DNA from: Bacillota bacterium
GTDB lineage: Bacteria > Bacillota > Clostridia > Peptostreptococcales > Anaerovoracaceae
Length of the DNA stretch: 64,000 nt
NCBI GenBank assembly: GCA_022793795.1
Contig: JAAWDM010000031.1
Coordinates: 1-64,000, forward strand
Direction of reading: 5' to 3'
In this document: positions 43,900 to 55,327 of the stretch, piece by piece
How positions within the stretch are numbered: the stretch's first letter is position 1
Layout: each line of letters opens with the position of its first letter
The notes under the pieces: generated by a model
Database searches by the model: none
What the model was told of the DNA's origin: nothing
What the model saw: the letters and a program-made list of their open reading frames with translations, nothing else
Position numbers and translations under genes: made by a program

Positions 43900-44562
43900 A
43901 TGAACAAATTGAAGGAACGGGAACAACGTATCTTAAATTATATGAAAGAAGAAATTCGCACCAAGGGTTATCCGCCTACAGTTCGGGAAATCTGTACGGC
44001 AATCGGTATCAAGTCCACCTCTACCGCCCACAAAGATATTGAAAGCCTGGTTCGGCAGGGCTATCTGGTAAAGGATCCATCCAAACCTCGTGCGCTGATG
44101 GTGGTCGATCCTCATGCAAACAAACGGCAACCTGTTCCGGCAACCTCTTCTGGCTCTTCTGCAGTAGAGCGAACCGACGTGGTTGATATTCCCATCATCG
44201 GTCGTGTGGCCGCTGGTACGCCCATTACAGCCGAAGAGAATCAGGAAGGTACCTTCCCTCTTCCCGCTCAATATGCTGCTGGAGGTACCAATTATATGCT
44301 CAGAGTCAAGGGGGAAAGCATGATAGAAGCCGGAATTTTAGACGGAGATTTAATTCTGGTGCAGCAGCAAGAAACCGCACGCAATGGAGAAATTGTTGTT
44401 GCTATGATCGATGGCTTTGAAAGTGAAGCCACAGTAAAGACCTTCTATCACGAGGGGGACCATATCCGCCTTCAGCCGGAGAACCATACCATGAGTCCCA
44501 TCTTGGTACACGATGTGAAGATTTTAGGCAAAGTATGCGGCGTATTCCGTTATTTTAACTGA
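43900..44562 (+). CDS. lexA: LexA repressor
   Basis: The 220-residue protein has an N-terminal winged helix (YPPTVREICTAIGIKSTSTAH). It has a cleavage site in GRVAAGTPI (Ala105-Gly106), the nucleophile Ser140 in GESMIEAG, and Lys180 in SEATVKTF. LexA represses SOS genes and cleaves itself on RecA filaments after DNA damage. The long linker of about 30 residues is rich in Ser, Pro and Thr. The gene has its own promoter with a likely LexA box and a strong terminator. Confidence 0.97.
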   Translation: MNKLKEREQRILNYMKEEIRTKGYPPTVREICTAIGIKSTSTAHKDIESLVRQGYLVKDPSKPRALMVVDPHANKRQPVPATSSGSSAVERTDVVDIPIIGRVAAGTPITAEENQEGTFPLPAQYAAGGTNYMLRVKGESMIEAGILDGDLILVQQQETARNGEIVVAMIDGFESEATVKTFYHEGDHIRLQPENHTMSPILVHDVKILGKVCGVFRYFN

Positions 44563-44641
44563 TTATTCTGTAACCACCAAAGAGGGGGCCATTGAAAAAT
44601 TACGCGCTGCGATACAATGATAAGTTAATAAGACGCAAGGA

Positions 44642-44692
44642 AGGGGCTATCCTCTTAACGGAAAATAATCGTTAAGAAGACGCCCCTTTTTT
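44642..44692 (+). terminator. Rho-independent terminator of lexA
   Basis: GGGGC and CTTAACG pair with CGTTAAG and GCCCC in an interrupted long stem with a 9-nt loop, followed by TTTTTT on the plus strand. It sits between the convergent lexA and fic genes. Confidence 0.88.
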
Positions 44693-44705
44693 GTGTCTTC
44701 GTTTC

Positions 44706-45320
44706 TTATACTGGATTAACCAAGTCTTCAGTCTTAAATGTTGCATATCCCTCATAATAATAACTATGATCGATGCCTTTTATATAAATCTCACGGTCGT
44801 CAATTTTATCGGTAAGGGCTGCTTTCAGGATATGCTTAGTTTCAATATCCTTTATCGGACTTCGTTCCATAGCGAGGAGATAGTCCTCTTTATCTACCCG
44901 ACTCCAATCGATCACCATACCGATTTCCCTTTTCATGATGCAATCAAGCCAAATACGCATACTTCTGCCGTTGCCCTCACGGAAGGGGTGGGCGATATTC
45001 ATTTCTACATACTTTTCGATGATCTCATCAAAATTTGACTGTGGCATCTTATCAATGTTGGCAAGGGCTGCTTCCAAATATATCAGTGGTGCAAATCGAA
45101 AGTTTCCCTTTGAAACATTTACAGTACGTACCTCGCCGGCAAAGAAATAAATATCTTCAAATAGATATTTATGAATCGCTTTCAATGACTCAAACGTTCC
45201 TGCTTCTAACTGATCCAGTATCCCCTTTTCAAATAACTCCCTTGCCTTTTTCTTACTGATTTTTTCTTCCGCATCGGCAAGTTCCGGGGCATTTGTAATT
45301 CCTAATTTATTTTCAATCAT
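44706..45320 (-). CDS. Fic family protein, class III (C-terminal inhibitory motif)
   Basis: The 204-residue protein carries the Fic core HPFREGNGR at residues 111-119, which holds the catalytic His and the phosphate-binding loop. A beta flap (KGNFRFAP) lies at about 71-78. Near the C-terminus SYYYEG (186-191) fits the inhibitory [S/T]xxxE[G/N] motif, placing it among self-inhibited Fic proteins rather than toxin-antitoxin pairs. It probably AMPylates a protein target, such as gyrase in related cases (established for other Fics, inferred here). No antitoxin frame is seen next to it. GAGGG precedes the ATG. Confidence 0.9.
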   Translation of the reverse strand: MIENKLGITNAPELADAEEKISKKKARELFEKGILDQLEAGTFESLKAIHKYLFEDIYFFAGEVRTVNVSKGNFRFAPLIYLEAALANIDKMPQSNFDEIIEKYVEMNIAHPFREGNGRSMRIWLDCIMKREIGMVIDWSRVDKEDYLLAMERSPIKDIETKHILKAALTDKIDDREIYIKGIDHSYYYEGYATFKTEDLVNPV

Positions 45321-45351
45321 GGTTATCCCTCGCTATGTTTCGTCTGCCCGC

Positions 45352-46206
45352 TCATCTTTTCACAGCCACGATGCCAATCTGGGCCGCCACATTCAGGTCT
45401 CCGTCGGAAGCCCTCAAGGTTTTAAACTGATAGCAAGTTTCCAGTTCTACCGCCTGCACCGCCAAAGCCACTGGCTGGTTCCGAAGTTCCTCCTCTGGTA
45501 CGCAGGCTCCAATCTGTCCCAGTCCCTCCGGTATCTGCCGATCCCATTTCTCACTGCGGTACACTCTGATGGTCTCGCCCACCACCGCTTCTCTGCTGTA
45601 ATGGAGACGAACAGAAGAAACACGGTGGGTTCCTGCTGTAAGCTCTGGAATCTGGTCGCATAGCACGTTGAGATAATAGGTGTTGTTCATATGACCGTTG
45701 CAGTCAGCATCGCTGTAGCCTACCTTCTTCTCACAGACCAGTTCCATGGATTCTTCCAATTCCTTGTCCACTTTAAACTTGCCGGGGGCAGCCTCGTGAT
45801 AATCCCCATAGGTGAAATTGCTAAAATCCATCTGGTCAATGGGCAAAATCTTTCTGTCCTCTAAGCCCACCAGAGACCACTGGCTGGAAATCTCGGCAAC
45901 CATCCGCTGATCTGCCCCCTGGCCTTGCCACATACCGTAGCAACGCAAAAAAGTAGCCCTACGTCCAGGACAAGGCCAAGAAGCAGATGTCACCACATCT
46001 TCTAAATGAATTTCCTCCAATATATTCATATCCAGCCGATTGAGCATAATCGCCCTGCCGGTTGCAAACACCTCATCGTAAGACGGTTTTTCCGCAAACA
46101 TCTGTCGGTCTCCCGTATCCTGCATTTCCTGCAAAAGAGCCGACGGTTTGGCAATTTTATTGGCATCCACATCATACATGCGGATTCTATATTTCTGTGT
46201 ATACAA
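45352..46206 (-). CDS. Acyl-ACP thioesterase
   Basis: The 284-residue protein has two hot-dog domains, as in the FatA/FatB-like bacterial thioesterases. The N-terminal domain has YRIRMYDVDANKIAKPS and the C-terminal one VGYSDADCNGHMNNTYYLNV, with the catalytic D/N..H set. It releases free fatty acids from acyl carrier protein. Some bacteria use such enzymes to tune membrane lipids, while in others the free acids are exported. It lies upstream of fic with 31 bp between. Confidence 0.92.
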   Translation of the reverse strand: MYTQKYRIRMYDVDANKIAKPSALLQEMQDTGDRQMFAEKPSYDEVFATGRAIMLNRLDMNILEEIHLEDVVTSASWPCPGRRATFLRCYGMWQGQGADQRMVAEISSQWSLVGLEDRKILPIDQMDFSNFTYGDYHEAAPGKFKVDKELEESMELVCEKKVGYSDADCNGHMNNTYYLNVLCDQIPELTAGTHRVSSVRLHYSREAVVGETIRVYRSEKWDRQIPEGLGQIGACVPEEELRNQPVALAVQAVELETCYQFKTLRASDGDLNVAAQIGIVAVKR

Positions 46207-46246
46207 ACTAATTCCCCCTTATTATTTCTACTTTTCCAGGCGCCCT

Positions 46247-46852
46247 TTACCGCACACGGAATTTTACGCCCAAATCCTTCTCTGCAATCTGCCGGCAGAC
46301 CTCCACATCCTCTCTAGGAATGGCGCCGCCCACCACCGACATGGTCACATCTGGCACATAGTTTTTCACATCTTGGGTAAACTCCAAAATCGCTGGAAAC
46401 GCGGCCAAACCGAAGTCCGAATGGCAAAGCCTGTCATACTTGGCTCCATCGGCAGCATTTAAACTGACAGAAACCGCATCCACCAGACCTGTAAGTTCCG
46501 GCGCGGTTCTCCTGCCATGAATCAAATCGGAAAGTCCATTGGTATTGATTCGGCGCTTAAGATGGGTATTTGCCTTGACCCAGCGGCAGATTTCCAAAAG
46601 GTCCGAAAGGCGCTCCATGGGCTCCCCATAGCCGCAAAACACCAGCTCCTCATATTTTGCAAAGTCCCACTGCCCCAGCAGATGGATGACCTCCTCCACG
46701 GTGGGTTCCCGCTTGAGCCACAGGCTGTCCGCATCGCCTAAAGCGTCCACCATATTGCGAATACAGAACTCGCACCGGCAGGGACAGCGATTGGTCATAT
46801 TCACGTAAAGGCCGCTGGCATAATCATAAATCACATCGCCGATGTACTCCAT
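46247..46852 (-). CDS. Radical SAM protein, TatD-associated type
   Basis: The protein is about 201 residues. It begins MEYIGDVIYDYASGLYVNMTNRC, then CRCEFCIRNMVDALG holding the CxxxCxxC cluster that binds SAM and the 4Fe-4S centre. It continues with VFCGYGEPMERLSDLLEIC and RINTNGLSDL. The opening and length match the TIGR04038 group of radical SAM proteins usually linked to TatD nuclease; no tatD is in the window. The start overlaps the end of the DUF3784 gene by one base (TAATG). The reaction is not known. Confidence 0.82.
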   Translation of the reverse strand: MEYIGDVIYDYASGLYVNMTNRCPCRCEFCIRNMVDALGDADSLWLKREPTVEEVIHLLGQWDFAKYEELVFCGYGEPMERLSDLLEICRWVKANTHLKRRINTNGLSDLIHGRRTAPELTGLVDAVSVSLNAADGAKYDRLCHSDFGLAAFPAILEFTQDVKNYVPDVTMSVVGGAIPREDVEVCRQIAEKDLGVKFRVR

Positions 46853-47178
46853 TACTTTGTTTCGCCACCCTTCCGAAACCGACTTTCGTCCTCTGTATAT
46901 TTTGCAGAGTAAATCATCACGCCGAAGAACAGCACAATGCCTGCCCAGGTGACCATTTTCACGTTCATCATCACGCCCAGGGACATGATGGCAAAGGTCA
47001 CTGCACACATATACAGCACCTTAGCCACAAAGCGGCACAATAGGTCCATATCGTAAGACCGTTCCTTTTTCTTAATGTCCCGCACGAAGCCGCCCAACAG
47101 GAATTTGGCCTTCCCGATACGAATCAACATGCCCATCAGCGCAAAGGCCAGGGCCATGAGACAAAAAATCAAATTCAT
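46852..47178 (-). CDS. DUF3784-like small membrane protein
   Basis: The protein is about 108 residues, with a first membrane segment NLIFCLMALAFALMGMLI, a cytoplasmic basic loop (RDIKKKERSYD) and two further segments (AVTFAIMSLGVMMNVKM and GIVLFFGVMIYSA). The pattern matches DUF3784 proteins, which are widespread in Clostridia and without known function. The ATG at 47178 overlaps alkD by 4 bp. It precedes the radical SAM gene. Confidence 0.7.
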   Translation of the reverse strand: MNLIFCLMALAFALMGMLIRIGKAKFLLGGFVRDIKKKERSYDMDLLCRFVAKVLYMCAVTFAIMSLGVMMNVKMVTWAGIVLFFGVMIYSAKYTEDESRFRKGGETK

Positions 47179-47906
47179 TCCTTTTCTCCCTTTCTCCGAA
47201 GACTTCGCAGGTATGCCTTTTGTTCTGCAGGAACCCGATAGCTTTCGCAAGCCTTCTGGATAGATTTATTGTGAATCCAAAGATCCAGCCTATCCGATTC
47301 AAACAGGCCGATGGTCTTTTCATACTGTTTTATCAAGGCAAAGCTGTAATACCAAGCAATGGCCATATTGATGTAGTATTCCTCCCGATGTATGGCCGCC
47401 AGCCGAAGGAGGTCCTCTTCCATGAACCCCTCCTCCAAGAAAAAGCTCAAAAGGCACACCACCGCAAACCGTACTCGATACTCCTCACGGCTATCAAGCC
47501 ATGGTATGAGCCGCTGCCGCACCAGGGGTAAATCCTTCTTAAAACACTTAGGCGGCATCATATCGCAGGTAGCCCAGTTGTCCACATAGGGCAGAAACCG
47601 GTCCACCATATCCAAGGCCTCCTCCGGCTTCTTGGCAAAAAGACCGATGAGACAGCCATGAAGGTTATTTTCCTCATAGTAATGGTGAGGCAGTTTCTTC
47701 ATGAAGTCTCTGGCTCCTTCTGGATTTTCTCGATAGAATTTCTTTGCAAAATCTCTAAGGGCAGGGGTTCTTACGCCGATGACGAGAGACTTTTCCACGT
47801 TTGGCGTCAGTTTGCTGTGAAAATCCCGATAGGCCGTGTCCTGCATTTCAAAGAGTCTTTCTTCCACCCAAGACTGGATTGGAACTTCCTGTGTATTTCC
47901 TTCCAT
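47175..47906 (-). CDS. DNA alkylation repair protein (AlkD-like)
   Basis: The 243-residue all-helical HEAT-repeat protein has TPALRDFAKKFYRENPEG, NLHGCLIGLFAKKPEEAL, DNWATCDMMPPKCF and YINMAIAWYYSFALIK, the AlkD/DNA alkylation repair family pattern. AlkD glycosylases remove bulky or positively charged alkylated bases. The ATG at 47906 follows AAGGAG by 5 nt. It follows glpK, whose stop lies 18 bp upstream. Confidence 0.9.
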   Translation of the reverse strand: MEGNTQEVPIQSWVEERLFEMQDTAYRDFHSKLTPNVEKSLVIGVRTPALRDFAKKFYRENPEGARDFMKKLPHHYYEENNLHGCLIGLFAKKPEEALDMVDRFLPYVDNWATCDMMPPKCFKKDLPLVRQRLIPWLDSREEYRVRFAVVCLLSFFLEEGFMEEDLLRLAAIHREEYYINMAIAWYYSFALIKQYEKTIGLFESDRLDLWIHNKSIQKACESYRVPAEQKAYLRSLRRKGEKE

Positions 47907-47923
47907 CGTATCTCCTTGTCTCA

Positions 47924-50616
<2,693 letters not shown>

Positions 50617-50630
<14 letters not shown>

Positions 50631-52425
50631 CGTATTTTAACACGGCGGTAAAGGCCTCCTGTGGCACCTCTACGGTACCGAACTGGCGCATCCGCTTCTT
50701 TCCTTCTTTTTGCTTTTCTAAGAGCTTTTTCTTACGGGAGATGTCGCCGCCATAACACTTGGCGATAACGTCCTTTCGGAAGGCTTTTACCGTCTCTCTG
50801 GCAATGACCTTCTGGCCGATGGCGGCCTGAATGGGCACCTCAAACTGATGCATCGGAATGATTTCTTTCAGCTTTTCACAGACGAACCTGCCCCGATTAT
50901 ATGCTTTGGATTCATGGACGATCATGGAGAATGCATCCACCAAGTCCTTATTGAGCAGTACATCCAGCTTCACCAGCTGAGACTTTTCGTAGCGGATAAA
51001 TTCATAATCCAGGGATCCATACCCTCTGGTCTTGGATTTTAATGCATCGAAAAAGTCGTAGATAACCTCGTTTAAAGGCATTTCATAGTGGAGTTGCACC
51101 CTGGTCTCGGTGATGTATTCCATGTGAATCATCTTTCCTCGCCGCTCCTGACAGAGTTCCATGATACTGCCTACATATTCCTTTGGTATCATGATATCCG
51201 CCTTTACGATGGGTTCTTCGATTCTCTCGATATCGGCCACATCCGGCAGGTTGGTCGGGTTCTGAATCATCTCCACAGCGCCGTCCCGCAGCACTACTCG
51301 ATATACTACGCTTGGGGAGGTGGTAATGACAGCCAGTCCAAACTCTCTCTCAAGTCGCTCCACGATAATTTCCATATGCAGAAGTCCCAAGAAGCCGCAA
51401 CGGAACCCAAAGCCCAAAGCCGTAGAGGTCTCCGGTTCAAATAAGAAGGCTGCATCATTGACCTGAAGTTTTTCCAGTGCGTCCTTGACCCCCTCGTATT
51501 TTTCACCTTCTGCTGGATAGATACCGCAATACACCATGGACTGTACCTTCTTATAGCCTGGCAGCATTTCTTCTGTAGGGTCGCTGTCCAAAGTGATGGT
51601 ATCGCCTACCCGAGCATCCTTAACCTGCTTGATGGAGGCGCAGATATAGCCAACCTCCCCTGCACGCAAAGATTTTGTCGGAACATGACTTGGGGCCATG
51701 ATGCCAACCTCAGTGACTTCATATTTCTTTTTGGTATTCATCAGTCTGATGGTATCTCCCACCTTCACCTGACCATCGAAAATTCTGGTATAGATGACTA
51801 CGCCTTTGTAATTGTCATAAACCGAGTCAAAAATTAATGCCTTCAACTTGCCATCAGGCTGGCCGGTTGGCGCTGGAATCTTTTTCACTACCTCTTCCAA
51901 AAGATCCTCAATACCGATGCCCTCCTTGGCCGAAACTAATGGCGCTTCCGAAGCGTCGATGCCAATCATCTCCTCGATTTCTTCCTTGGTCTCCTCTGGC
52001 CTAGAACTGGCTAAGTCAATCTTGTTCAGGCATGGCAAAATCTCTAAATCTTCATCCAAGGCCAAATACACGTTGGCCATGGTCTGGGCCTCCACACCCT
52101 GGGTGGAATCCACTACCAACACCGCTCCTTCGCAGGCTGCCAAGCTTCTGGAAACCTCATAAGTAAAGTCCACATGTCCCGGGGTATCAATAAGGTTAAA
52201 TATATACTCGTTGCCATCCTGGGCAGTGTAGACCAGGCGGGTGGTCTGCAGTTTAATGGTAATTCCTCGTTCCCGCTCTAAGTCCATGTTGTCCAAAAAC
52301 TGTTCCTTCATATCCCTCTTAGATACCAGTCCAGTCTTTTCAATGATCCGGTCTGCCAAAGTGGATTTACCATGGTCGATGTGGGCGATGATGCTGAAAT
52401 TTCTAATATATTTTTGATATTCCAT
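50617..52425 (-). CDS. lepA: Elongation factor 4 (LepA)
   Basis: The 602-residue GTPase has [15 protein letters not shown] (P-loop), [24 protein letters not shown] and LNKIDLASS (NKxD). The EF-G-like domains include the LepA-specific C-terminal [16 protein letters not shown]. LepA back-translocates or rescues stalled ribosomes and is conserved in nearly all bacteria. GAGAGG precedes the ATG. It precedes hemW as in many spore formers. Confidence 0.97.
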
Positions 52426-52469
52426 ATGTTTCCTCTCGCAAAAAAGTTAGACGTCTCTAGTATTCTATT

Positions 52470-52631
52470 TTACTGCAAAGGCCCCACTTTTTCAACGATA
52501 AATTCAGCAGATGCGGTAATCGTTCCTCCTCGCCCCGTCATAACTCTGCATTGGCTATCGATCTGCAAAATCGCCACTGTAGCCATCATAAAAAGTACCA
52601 TGATTAAAATACATTCTCCCAGTTTTCTCAT
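52470..52631 (-). CDS. Small membrane protein of unknown function
   Basis: The 53-residue frame starts MRKLGECILIMVLFMMATVA, a single hydrophobic segment after a short basic start, and continues with CRVMTGRGGTITASAEFIVE. AGGTG lies 7 nt before the ATG, and the gene ends 44 bp before lepA on the same strand. Nothing in the family databases comes to mind. It may be real but could be a chance frame. A longer reading from 52727 has no good start site. Confidence 0.4.
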   Translation of the reverse strand: MRKLGECILIMVLFMMATVAILQIDSQCRVMTGRGGTITASAEFIVEKVGPLQ

Positions 52632-52719
52632 GACTTCACCTGCCTTCTTACACTGATTTCCATCTTTCCTATAGTATGCGCTGGGAGCGGCCGTGCTATG
52701 TATCGGAAAGCTTCCAGGC

Positions 52720-52951
52720 GAAGTCATCCGAAATTACATTTTTTTCTCAAAAATGTACACCATTTAGCCCTATCTTGGAGTTTAAGATAGGAAAAAGGTC
52801 AAAAAAACACCGAAAACCAGGGAGATTTTCGGTGTTTTACTCTACTATCAGAAAAATATTCCACATTTTTGAGATATTTTTCTCATTTCGGTTGACTTTT
52901 TGCAATTCTGGTATACATAAAATCAATTTTTTTGATTTTTGGATGACTTCA
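52720..52951. repeat. Nested inverted-repeat region upstream of the ACT-paaK operon end
   Basis: Outer inverted repeats GAAGTCATCC (52720-52729) and GGATGACTTC (52942-52951) enclose inner ones TCTCAAAAATGT (52745-52756) and ACATTTTTGAGA (52863-52874), both perfect. In the centre is a terminator hairpin. The 541-bp stretch from 52426 to 52967 otherwise holds only the small frame at 52470-52631. Confidence 0.55.
52804..52838 (-). terminator. Terminator of the iorA-iorB-paaK-ACT operon
   Basis: A perfect 13-bp stem, AAAACACCGAAAA (52804-52816) and TTTTCGGTGTTTT (52826-52838), is followed on the minus strand by Ts (TTTTTTTG). It lies 130 bp past the ACT gene stop. Confidence 0.9.
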
Positions 52952-52967
52952 CCAACGGAAAATACAG

Positions 52968-53393
52968 TTAGAACAATTCTTCCTGGCTCGCTACCTTAAT
53001 ACCGGCTTTGGCCAAAGCTGCTTCAGCTGCATCATTGTCGCCTACGCGGATAATCAGGCAGGCCTCTCCAGCCTTTTGGAGCAAAAATGCATATGCATAT
53101 TCCAGGGCGATTTCTGCCTCTGAAAGTACGTCTAAAATCTCCGACAGTCCGCCAGCTTCGTCTCGCATGGCTACAGCCAGTACATCGGTAATCGTATAAG
53201 TAAAACCATTTTCTCGAAGAATGGCTGCTGCATCATCTACATTTTCTACGATAATACGCAAAATACCAAAATCGCTGGTATCGGCAATGGACAAAGCTCG
53301 CAGATTCACCTTGTTTTCAGAAAGAAGAGAGGTCACCTCCGATAACAATCCAGTCTGGTTCTCTACAAAGATAGAAATTTGTCTTACACTCAT
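52968..53393 (-). CDS. Tandem ACT-domain protein
   Basis: The 141-residue protein has two ACT domains. The first starts VRQISIFVENQTGLLSEVTS, and the second reads VLAVAMRDEAGGLSEILDVL. ACT domains bind amino acids, and this tandem type is often found next to paaK and ior genes, where it may sense aromatic amino acids. No enzymatic domain is present. It lies 12 bp after paaK and ends the operon. GGAGG precedes the ATG. Confidence 0.9.
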   Translation of the reverse strand: MSVRQISIFVENQTGLLSEVTSLLSENKVNLRALSIADTSDFGILRIIVENVDDAAAILRENGFTYTITDVLAVAMRDEAGGLSEILDVLSEAEIALEYAYAFLLQKAGEACLIIRVGDNDAAEAALAKAGIKVASQEELF

Positions 53394-53405
53394 GGTTTTC
53401 CTCCT

Positions 53406-54704
53406 TTAAAACAGCTTTCTCTTATCTACAACGCGAACGGCTTTTCCTTCTGAGCGCTGAATGGACTTGGGCGCCATCAGATGAACCTTGGCTACGATAC
53501 CCAGCATGGCTTTCAGCGCTGCCACCAATTCTTTTTCTCGTGCAGTTACATCACGCACCGTATCAGAGAAGATTTCAGGCGGCATCTCCACATTGATGTC
53601 GAAGGTGTCCGTATTGTTGACACGGTCTACGATGATCTGGTAGTTTGGTGGGAATCCCTGGGCCAGTAACACGGTCTCGATCTGAGATGGGAATACGTTG
53701 ACGCCTCTGATAATCAACATATCGTCGCTGCGTCCCATCGGTTTGCTCATCTTCACATGGGTTCTGCCGCAGGAACACTTCTTGCGAGACAGTACGCAGA
53801 TGTCTCTGGTACGATAGCGGAGCAGCGGAAAGGCTTCCTTGGTAATGCTAGTAAATACTAATTCCCCCTTTTCCCCCTCTGGCAGCACCTCTCCGGTTTC
53901 CGGATTGATGATTTCTGCGATGAAGTGATCTTCATTGATATGCATACCAGTCTGCTCTTCACATTCGAAGGACACGCCTGGCCCAGAAATCTCCGTCAAA
54001 CCGTAAATATCATATGCTTTGATGCCCAGCTTCTTTTCGATGTCTCTACGCATCTCCTCTGTCCAGGCTTCTGCTCCGAAAATACCTGCTTTCAGCTTTA
54101 GCTTATCCTGAAGGCCAGCCTCCTGGGCGCTTTCTCCCAGATAAGCTGCATAGGACGGCGTGCAGCAGAGAATCGTCGATCCTAAATCCACCATGAACTG
54201 GAGCTGTCGCTCCGTATTGCCAGAGGACATAGGCAATGTCAGGCAACCCACCTTATGGGAGCCGCCGTTGAGGCCAGGGCCGCCGGTAAATAGTCCATAT
54301 CCATAGCTAACATGACAGACATCTTCATTGGTGCCGCCTGCCGCCATAATAGCACGGGCGCAGCAGTCCTCCCACAAATCGATATCATGCTGAGTATAAA
54401 AAGCGACCACACGCTTTCCTGTGGTGCCGCTGGTGGACTGAATCCGAATGCACTCGCTAAGAGGTTTTGCCAGTAGACCATAAGGATAACATTCTCTCAG
54501 GTCGTCTTTTGTCAAAAACGGCAGCTTATGTAAATCTGCTGCGGACTGGATGTCCGCTGGACTAACGCCAACTTCTTCCATCTTCTTTCTGTAATAGGGA
54601 ACGCTGTCCCATACATGCTGTACCTGCTTTACCAGTCTCTCATCCTGCCATTTTTTAATTTGTTCCTGGCTGGCACATTCAATCCCAGGTTGATAATAAC
54701 TCAT
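53406..54704 (-). CDS. paaK: Phenylacetate-CoA ligase
   Basis: The 432-residue adenylate-forming enzyme has the P-loop IQSTSGTTGKRVVAFYTQHD, CHVSYGYGLFTGG, DIYGLTEISGPGVSFECEE and a C-terminal MIIRGVNVFPSQIE, all PaaK-like. It activates phenylacetate or other aryl-acids with ATP and CoA. It sits between iorB and the ACT gene, so its aryl-CoA product would be the one made or used by indolepyruvate oxidoreductase. GAGGAGG precedes the ATG. Substrate choice (phenyl-, indolyl- or hydroxyphenyl-acetate) is not clear. Confidence 0.95.
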   Translation of the reverse strand: MSYYQPGIECASQEQIKKWQDERLVKQVQHVWDSVPYYRKKMEEVGVSPADIQSAADLHKLPFLTKDDLRECYPYGLLAKPLSECIRIQSTSGTTGKRVVAFYTQHDIDLWEDCCARAIMAAGGTNEDVCHVSYGYGLFTGGPGLNGGSHKVGCLTLPMSSGNTERQLQFMVDLGSTILCCTPSYAAYLGESAQEAGLQDKLKLKAGIFGAEAWTEEMRRDIEKKLGIKAYDIYGLTEISGPGVSFECEEQTGMHINEDHFIAEIINPETGEVLPEGEKGELVFTSITKEAFPLLRYRTRDICVLSRKKCSCGRTHVKMSKPMGRSDDMLIIRGVNVFPSQIETVLLAQGFPPNYQIIVDRVNNTDTFDINVEMPPEIFSDTVRDVTAREKELVAALKAMLGIVAKVHLMAPKSIQRSEGKAVRVVDKRKLF

Positions 54705-54742
54705 TCTGCTGCCTCCTCACTTTCTAGTCAATGGTCAATATA

Positions 54743-55312
54743 TTATCTATTTCTTCCAAGGGCAAAGGCCCTCTTGTTCAAATCTAAAAACTTCGACGGT
54801 ACGCAGGCTTCAATGGCCTTAAGCCAGGCCTCCTCTGCAATATCAAAATAGGTGGAAAGTCTCCCCATGAGGACCAGGTTGACAGCTTTAGAACTGCCGG
54901 CCTCTTCTGCCAAAGCCAGTGCATCGATGGCGTCTACCTTAACGTCCAGGGCCTCCATCTTTTCAATCAAATTTTCCGGATAGGCCATGGCGCCAGTAAT
55001 CACTGGCATGGGATCAGTCTGCTGCAAATTGGAAATCAGCTGTCCCTCTGGCTTTAAGTATTCCAGCCAACGGGCCGCTTCCAGCTTTTCAAAGGACACG
55101 ATATAGTCCGCCTCCCCTTTATCGATAATCGGAGAATAGACCTTCTCTCCAAACCTCACATAGGTAACCACGCTGCCGCCTCGCTGGCTCATGCCATGAA
55201 CTTCGGATACCTTTACGTCATATCCTTCAGACAGGAGCAGCTTTCCCAGAGTTTTGCTGGCCAGAAGGGTGCCTTGGCCGCCTACGCCTACAATCATTAC
55301 ATTCGTCGTCAT
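54743..55312 (-). CDS. iorB: Indolepyruvate ferredoxin oxidoreductase, beta subunit
   Basis: The 189-residue protein starts TTNVMIVGVGGQGTLLASKT and has VKVSEVHGMSQRGGSVVTYV, the gamma-type domain of oxoacid ferredoxin oxidoreductases. It works with IorA to convert arylpyruvates to arylacetyl-CoA, CO2 and reduced ferredoxin, or the reverse. It follows iorA by 15 bp, counted between stop and start, and precedes paaK. The ATG at 55312 is three codons inside the longest frame and begins the conserved part. Confidence 0.95.
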   Translation of the reverse strand: MTTNVMIVGVGGQGTLLASKTLGKLLLSEGYDVKVSEVHGMSQRGGSVVTYVRFGEKVYSPIIDKGEADYIVSFEKLEAARWLEYLKPEGQLISNLQQTDPMPVITGAMAYPENLIEKMEALDVKVDAIDALALAEEAGSSKAVNLVLMGRLSTYFDIAEEAWLKAIEACVPSKFLDLNKRAFALGRNR

Positions 55313-55327
55313 CTTCCACACGCCTCC

